A DNA stretch of 64,000 nucleotides, taken from Actinokineospora fastidiosa (lineage in GTDB: Bacteria > Actinomycetota > Actinomycetes > Mycobacteriales > Pseudonocardiaceae). Shown here piece by piece: positions 60,866 through 64,000 of the stretch (its first letter is position 1; the number at the start of each line of letters is the position of its first letter). A program made the translations under genes and the position numbers. Below the pieces are notes generated by a model that was not told the origin of the DNA, did not search any database, and worked only from the letters and a program-made list of their open reading frames with translations. The stretch covers positions 1-64,000 of the forward strand of contig NZ_BMRB01000009.1 of assembly GCF_014648415.1 (NCBI RefSeq), in the 5' to 3' direction.

Positions 60866-63364
60866 ATGACGCTGTGTCGACGGGCGGCCGCCGCGGTGTG
60901 CGCCCTTGTCCTGCTCCCGATCACCGCGACCGCCGCGGCGGCCGACCCGCCCGGGCTGAGCGGCCCCCTGCCCGGCGCGGTGCCCGGCGACCGGCTCGCC
61001 GACGACATCGCCGAGACGTATCCGTTCTTCTCCACGCCGTTCGACCTGCGGGCGGCGGGATACGTCGAGGAGGAGTTCCACCTCTCCGGGCTCGCCGACG
61101 GGTGGTCGACCGACGGCGCGCCGGTGGCCACCGACGTGCCCTTCACGACCCGGGTCATCGTGCGCAGGCCTGCGGACCCGCGCCGCTTCACCGGCACCGC
61201 GCTGGTCGAGTGGCAGAACGTCACCGCGGGGTACGACCTGGACGCGCTGTGGAACGCCGAGGCCGTCACCCGCGCCGGGCACGCCTGGGTCGGCGTGTCC
61301 GCCCAGCGCGTGGGCGTGGACCACCTGCGCGGCTGGAGCCCGGCCCGCTACGGCGGCCTCGACGTGACCGGCGGCGGCCGGTTCACCGGGGACGAGCTGT
61401 CCTACGACGTCTTCGCCCAGGCGGGCCGCGCGGTGGGCGACGCGCTGGGCGCGCGGACGCTGCTGGCCGTGGGCGCCTCCCAGTCCGCGTCCCGCATGAC
61501 GGTCCTCTACGACAAGGTCCTCCCGCAGGTGGAGCCGGTCTTCGACGGGTACGCGTTCGTGGTCGGGCCCGCGCCGACGCGGCGGGGCGCCGAGCCGGTG
61601 TTCCAGGTGCTGTCGGAGACCGACGTCCGCTCGGCGCGCCGCCCGGCCGACACCGACCGGTTCCGCCGCTGGGAGGTGGCGGGCGCGGCGCACTCCGGCC
61701 ACGAGGGGCAGGTCTACCGGGCGCCGATCTCCGAGCGCGACCTCGGCGGGGCGCCGACGTACGACTGCGACCGGCCGCCGTTCAGCCGCGTGCCCATGCA
61801 CCACGTCACCGCCGCCGCGTACGACCACCTGCGGCGCTGGGTCGAGCGCGGCGTCCGGCCGCCGGTCGCCGCGCCGCTGGCGTTCGAGGCCGACGGGGTG
61901 ACCAAGCGGCGCGACGCGCTCGGGCTGGCCGTGGGCGGCATCCGGCTGTCCCAGGTGGCGGCGCCGACGGCCTTGAACACCGGGGACAACAGCGGCGAGT
62001 CGTTCTGCTTCCTCTTCGGCTCGCACGAGCCCTTCGACGACGAGCTGCTGGCCCGCCTCTACCCGAGCCCCGGCCGCTACGCGGCGGCCGTCGTCGCCGC
62101 CGACCGGGCGAACATCCGGGCCGGGTACCTGCTGCCCGAGGACGCCTGGGCGAACCGGGAGGCTCCGGTGGTGTTCGTGCACGGGCAGCAGGGGTCGGCG
62201 CAGCAGTGGCAGTCCCAGGCCAAGCGGTTCGCCGTCAACGGCCACGACCCCGACCTGCTGTCCGCGTTCGAGTACGACACGACCGTCCCGACGAACGACC
62301 ACGCCGTGTCCGGCCTGCGGGCGCACATCGCCGCCGTGCTCGCCCGGACCGGGGCGGAGAAGGTGGACGTCGTCGCCCACTCCCGGGGCACGACGGTCAT
62401 GCACGCCTACCTCGCCGACCCTGCCCGCGCGGCGACCGTGCGCCGGTACGTCAACGTCGACGGCCGGTCGAGCGCGGCGCCGCCGGGCGGCGTCCCGACG
62501 CTGGCCCTGTGGGGCAACCTCCAGCCCGGCGGCTCGATCGGCGGTGCGGTCAACGTGCGCTTGACCCACCTCGGGCACACCGAGACAACGACGTCGGCGG
62601 AGAGCTTCGGGCACATCCACGCTTTCCTCGCCGGTCACGCGCCCGTCACCACCGCCGTGCTGCCCGAGCCGCCGGGACGGGTTGTGATCGCGGGCCGGGC
62701 GGTGTTGTTCCCGCAGAACAGCGGGGTCGCCGGGACGCTGGAGGTGTGGCGGGTCGACCCGCGCACCGGCGCGCGCGAGCACCGGCGCCACGCCGTCGCG
62801 CTGGCGGCGGACGGGTCGTTCGGGCCGCTGCGGGTCAACGGGCGCGAGCACTACGAGCTGGCGCTCGTGCGCCCGGGACTGCCGGTCCACCACTTCTACT
62901 TCGAGCCGTTCGAGCGCGACGACCGGTTCGTGCGGCTGCCGGTGTCCGGCCCCGGCGGGATCGGCGACCACGTGGACCGCTGCGCGGGCCACACCGCCGT
63001 CACCGTCACCCGCAACCGGGAGTGGTGGGCGGGCGCTGACCGGCTGCGGATCGGCGGGGTGGACGTGCTGACCCCTGCACATGCGCCGCCCGTGCGGCAG
63101 GTCATCGCGGCCTTCGCCTTCGACGACGGCTGCGACGGCGTCACCGACCTGGCGGCCCCGCCGCACCCGTTCGGCTCGCTGCCCTTCCTCACCGCCGCCG
63201 ACCTGCACATCCCCGCGTCGCCGCAGGCCGACGGCACGGTCGCGGTCGCCCAGACCCCGCGCGGGGAGGCCCGGACGCGGACGGTGAACGTTCCCACCTG
63301 GCCGTCGGACGCCCACGGCGTCACCGTGCAGTTCAGCGACCACGCGAGGGTGGTTTCGCCCTGA
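60866..63364 (+). CDS. Secreted fusion of two alpha/beta hydrolases
   Basis: 832 residues. Signal peptide (AAAAVCALVLLPITATAAAA). First hydrolase about 30-450: LVEWQNVTAGYDL, nucleophile elbow VGASQSASR and GAAHSGHE with a likely catalytic His. Second, from about 430: VVFVHGQQGSAQQW, nucleophile elbow VAHSRGTTVMHAYL and HLGHTETTTS. A C-terminal beta-rich domain follows (VLFPQNSGVAGTLEVWRV). Each half looks catalytically complete. GGGAG upstream of the ATG. Substrates (esters, lipids or polyesters) unknown. Confidence 0.85.
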   Translation: MTLCRRAAAAVCALVLLPITATAAAADPPGLSGPLPGAVPGDRLADDIAETYPFFSTPFDLRAAGYVEEEFHLSGLADGWSTDGAPVATDVPFTTRVIVRRPADPRRFTGTALVEWQNVTAGYDLDALWNAEAVTRAGHAWVGVSAQRVGVDHLRGWSPARYGGLDVTGGGRFTGDELSYDVFAQAGRAVGDALGARTLLAVGASQSASRMTVLYDKVLPQVEPVFDGYAFVVGPAPTRRGAEPVFQVLSETDVRSARRPADTDRFRRWEVAGAAHSGHEGQVYRAPISERDLGGAPTYDCDRPPFSRVPMHHVTAAAYDHLRRWVERGVRPPVAAPLAFEADGVTKRRDALGLAVGGIRLSQVAAPTALNTGDNSGESFCFLFGSHEPFDDELLARLYPSPGRYAAAVVAADRANIRAGYLLPEDAWANREAPVVFVHGQQGSAQQWQSQAKRFAVNGHDPDLLSAFEYDTTVPTNDHAVSGLRAHIAAVLARTGAEKVDVVAHSRGTTVMHAYLADPARAATVRRYVNVDGRSSAAPPGGVPTLALWGNLQPGGSIGGAVNVRLTHLGHTETTTSAESFGHIHAFLAGHAPVTTAVLPEPPGRVVIAGRAVLFPQNSGVAGTLEVWRVDPRTGAREHRRHAVALAADGSFGPLRVNGREHYELALVRPGLPVHHFYFEPFERDDRFVRLPVSGPGGIGDHVDRCAGHTAVTVTRNREWWAGADRLRIGGVDVLTPAHAPPVRQVIAAFAFDDGCDGVTDLAAPPHPFGSLPFLTAADLHIPASPQADGTVAVAQTPRGEARTRTVNVPTWPSDAHGVTVQFSDHARVVSP

Positions 63365-63418
63365 CGCCCAGCGGGCACGTCAATAACCGGATAGACCGGT
63401 GGGCGAAGGTGGTGTGCC

Positions 63419-63733
63419 GTGGACTTCCGAGGACTGAACAGGCACGAACAGCGCAGGCTGGACGACATCGAGCGGCACCTGCTCGAGGAGGCTCCCGAGG
63501 TCGTCGCCGCGTTCCAGACCGCCCCCGTGCCCTCACCCGACCACGGCAGCCGGATGGTGCTGGTGGTGCTCGCGGCCCTGATGGCCGTCGTCGGGCTGTT
63601 CGCCGACGCCCCGCTGCTGGTGGTGTGCTCGATGGCGGGCGCGACGACGGCCCTGCTCGCCCCGTCCCCGCGCCCGCGCTCGGGCGTGGCGAGCGCGGGC
63701 CAGTCGTGGGGCGCGGCCCCGCCCGTGGCCTGA
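63419..63733 (+). CDS. DUF3040 small membrane protein
   Basis: 104 residues. Start GLNRHEQRRLDDIERHLLEE is the DUF3040 signature, followed by two hydrophobic segments (MVLVVLAALMAVVGLF, LLVVCSMAGATTALL). Family function unknown. GTG start. Confidence 0.88.
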   Translation: MDFRGLNRHEQRRLDDIERHLLEEAPEVVAAFQTAPVPSPDHGSRMVLVVLAALMAVVGLFADAPLLVVCSMAGATTALLAPSPRPRSGVASAGQSWGAAPPVA

Positions 63734-63861
63734 CCGTCCACTGTGCTCAGTCGACCCCGATCGTCCCGCCGCGCAAGTCGCCTGGCCGACGCGATCGGGT
63801 GATCCGCACGCGGTTCTGATTCCGCTCGGTTCGCCATAAAAGGCGCTATTGACTCGTACAG

Positions 63862-63925
63862 GTGACATTCTCACCCGATTGGCGATTGTGGACGGAAATG
63901 TCCGGCCGTCATCGAGTAGCTTTCC
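63862..63925 (+). promoter_or_regulatory. Conserved promoter block, copy B
   Basis: Same 35-bp block as copy A with three changes, and TCGAGTAGCTTTCC at the same 50-bp spacing. TGATCATC and TAAGGAGCT before the start codon are conserved too. Confidence 0.65.
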
Positions 63926-63994
63926 GCTGCGGACATCGTGATCTGTCAAGGTGCTCCGTTGGTGATCATCATAGAAGTGTAAGGAGCTAGTGCA

Positions 63995-64000
63995 GTGCTG
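63995..64000 (+). CDS. Start of a rodlin-like gene paralogue (cut by window edge)
   Basis: Only GTG CTG is inside the window. It is placed after TAAGGAGCTAGTGCA exactly as in the rodlin-like gene at 59141 (TAAGGAGCTGGAGCA before GTG CTG), and the whole upstream region is alike. The product beyond the edge is not visible. Confidence 0.4.

Overview
The window is very GC-rich DNA from a filamentous actinomycete. GTG and TTG starts are frequent, neighbouring genes often overlap by 4-8 bp, and the gene content fits this group: a gamma-butyrolactone-type receptor, F420-dependent oxidoreductase, LAL and PucR regulators, a class F-like sortase, a rodlin-like secreted peptide, a LigD polymerase and an EF-hand protein. 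A Pseudonocardiaceae-type genome is my inference. No rRNA, CRISPR array, transposase or prophage was seen.

Layout. 1-220: a tandem array of tRNA-Ser-like genes on the minus strand with abnormal anticodon hairpins. 0.27-7.6 kb: a beta-sandwich protein, a YwaF-type membrane protein, a polyprenyl synthetase, a CHAT protease translationally coupled to a lipase-like hydrolase, and a divergent pair of small membrane proteins. 7.6-17.9 kb: secondary-metabolism-like genes (type II thioesterase, SnoaL-like and hotdog proteins, LAL regulator, XRE/NTPase regulator) ending in a class II lanthipeptide synthetase with a cysteine-free candidate precursor. 17.9-26 kb: aldo/keto reductase, ArsR-like regulator, def-menC, SMR/TetR efflux pair, XRE regulator with tiny hydrophobic ORFs, a pseudokinase and a fatty acid desaturase. 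25.9-26.9 kb: a 64-bp-period repeat array interrupted by a 24-bp minisatellite.

26.9-33.9 kb: a beta-glucoside utilisation locus (ABC importer, GH1, LacI regulator) with a separate GH16 glucanase carrying a matching operator. 34-37.4 kb: EF-hand protein, lipoprotein, SDR, HAD-like protein and gamma-butyrolactone receptor. 37.8-42.4 kb: a lone type I polyketide synthase-like gene whose AT and KR lack catalytic residues and which has no carrier protein; its promoter carries an operator nearly identical to one upstream of the receptor gene. 43.6-51.4 kb: reductive pyrimidine catabolism on two divergent operons flanking a PucR regulator, with shared ACACTGTG boxes.

51.5-64 kb: subtilisin-like protease, double-MerR regulator, DUF6194 protein, minisatellite-rich gap, TetR/FAD-monooxygenase pair with twin operators, LigD polymerase domain, a Cys-rich/Thr-repeat wall protein, a rodlin-like secreted peptide, sortase, TetR regulator, a tandem alpha/beta-hydrolase secreted protein and a DUF3040 protein. 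The window ends at the start codon of a gene whose upstream region closely copies that of the rodlin-like gene.

The most unusual items are the degenerate PKS under a butyrolactone-type operator, the Cys-free lanthipeptide precursor, the CHAT-lipase pair, the tRNA-like array, the pseudokinase and the 64-bp array.
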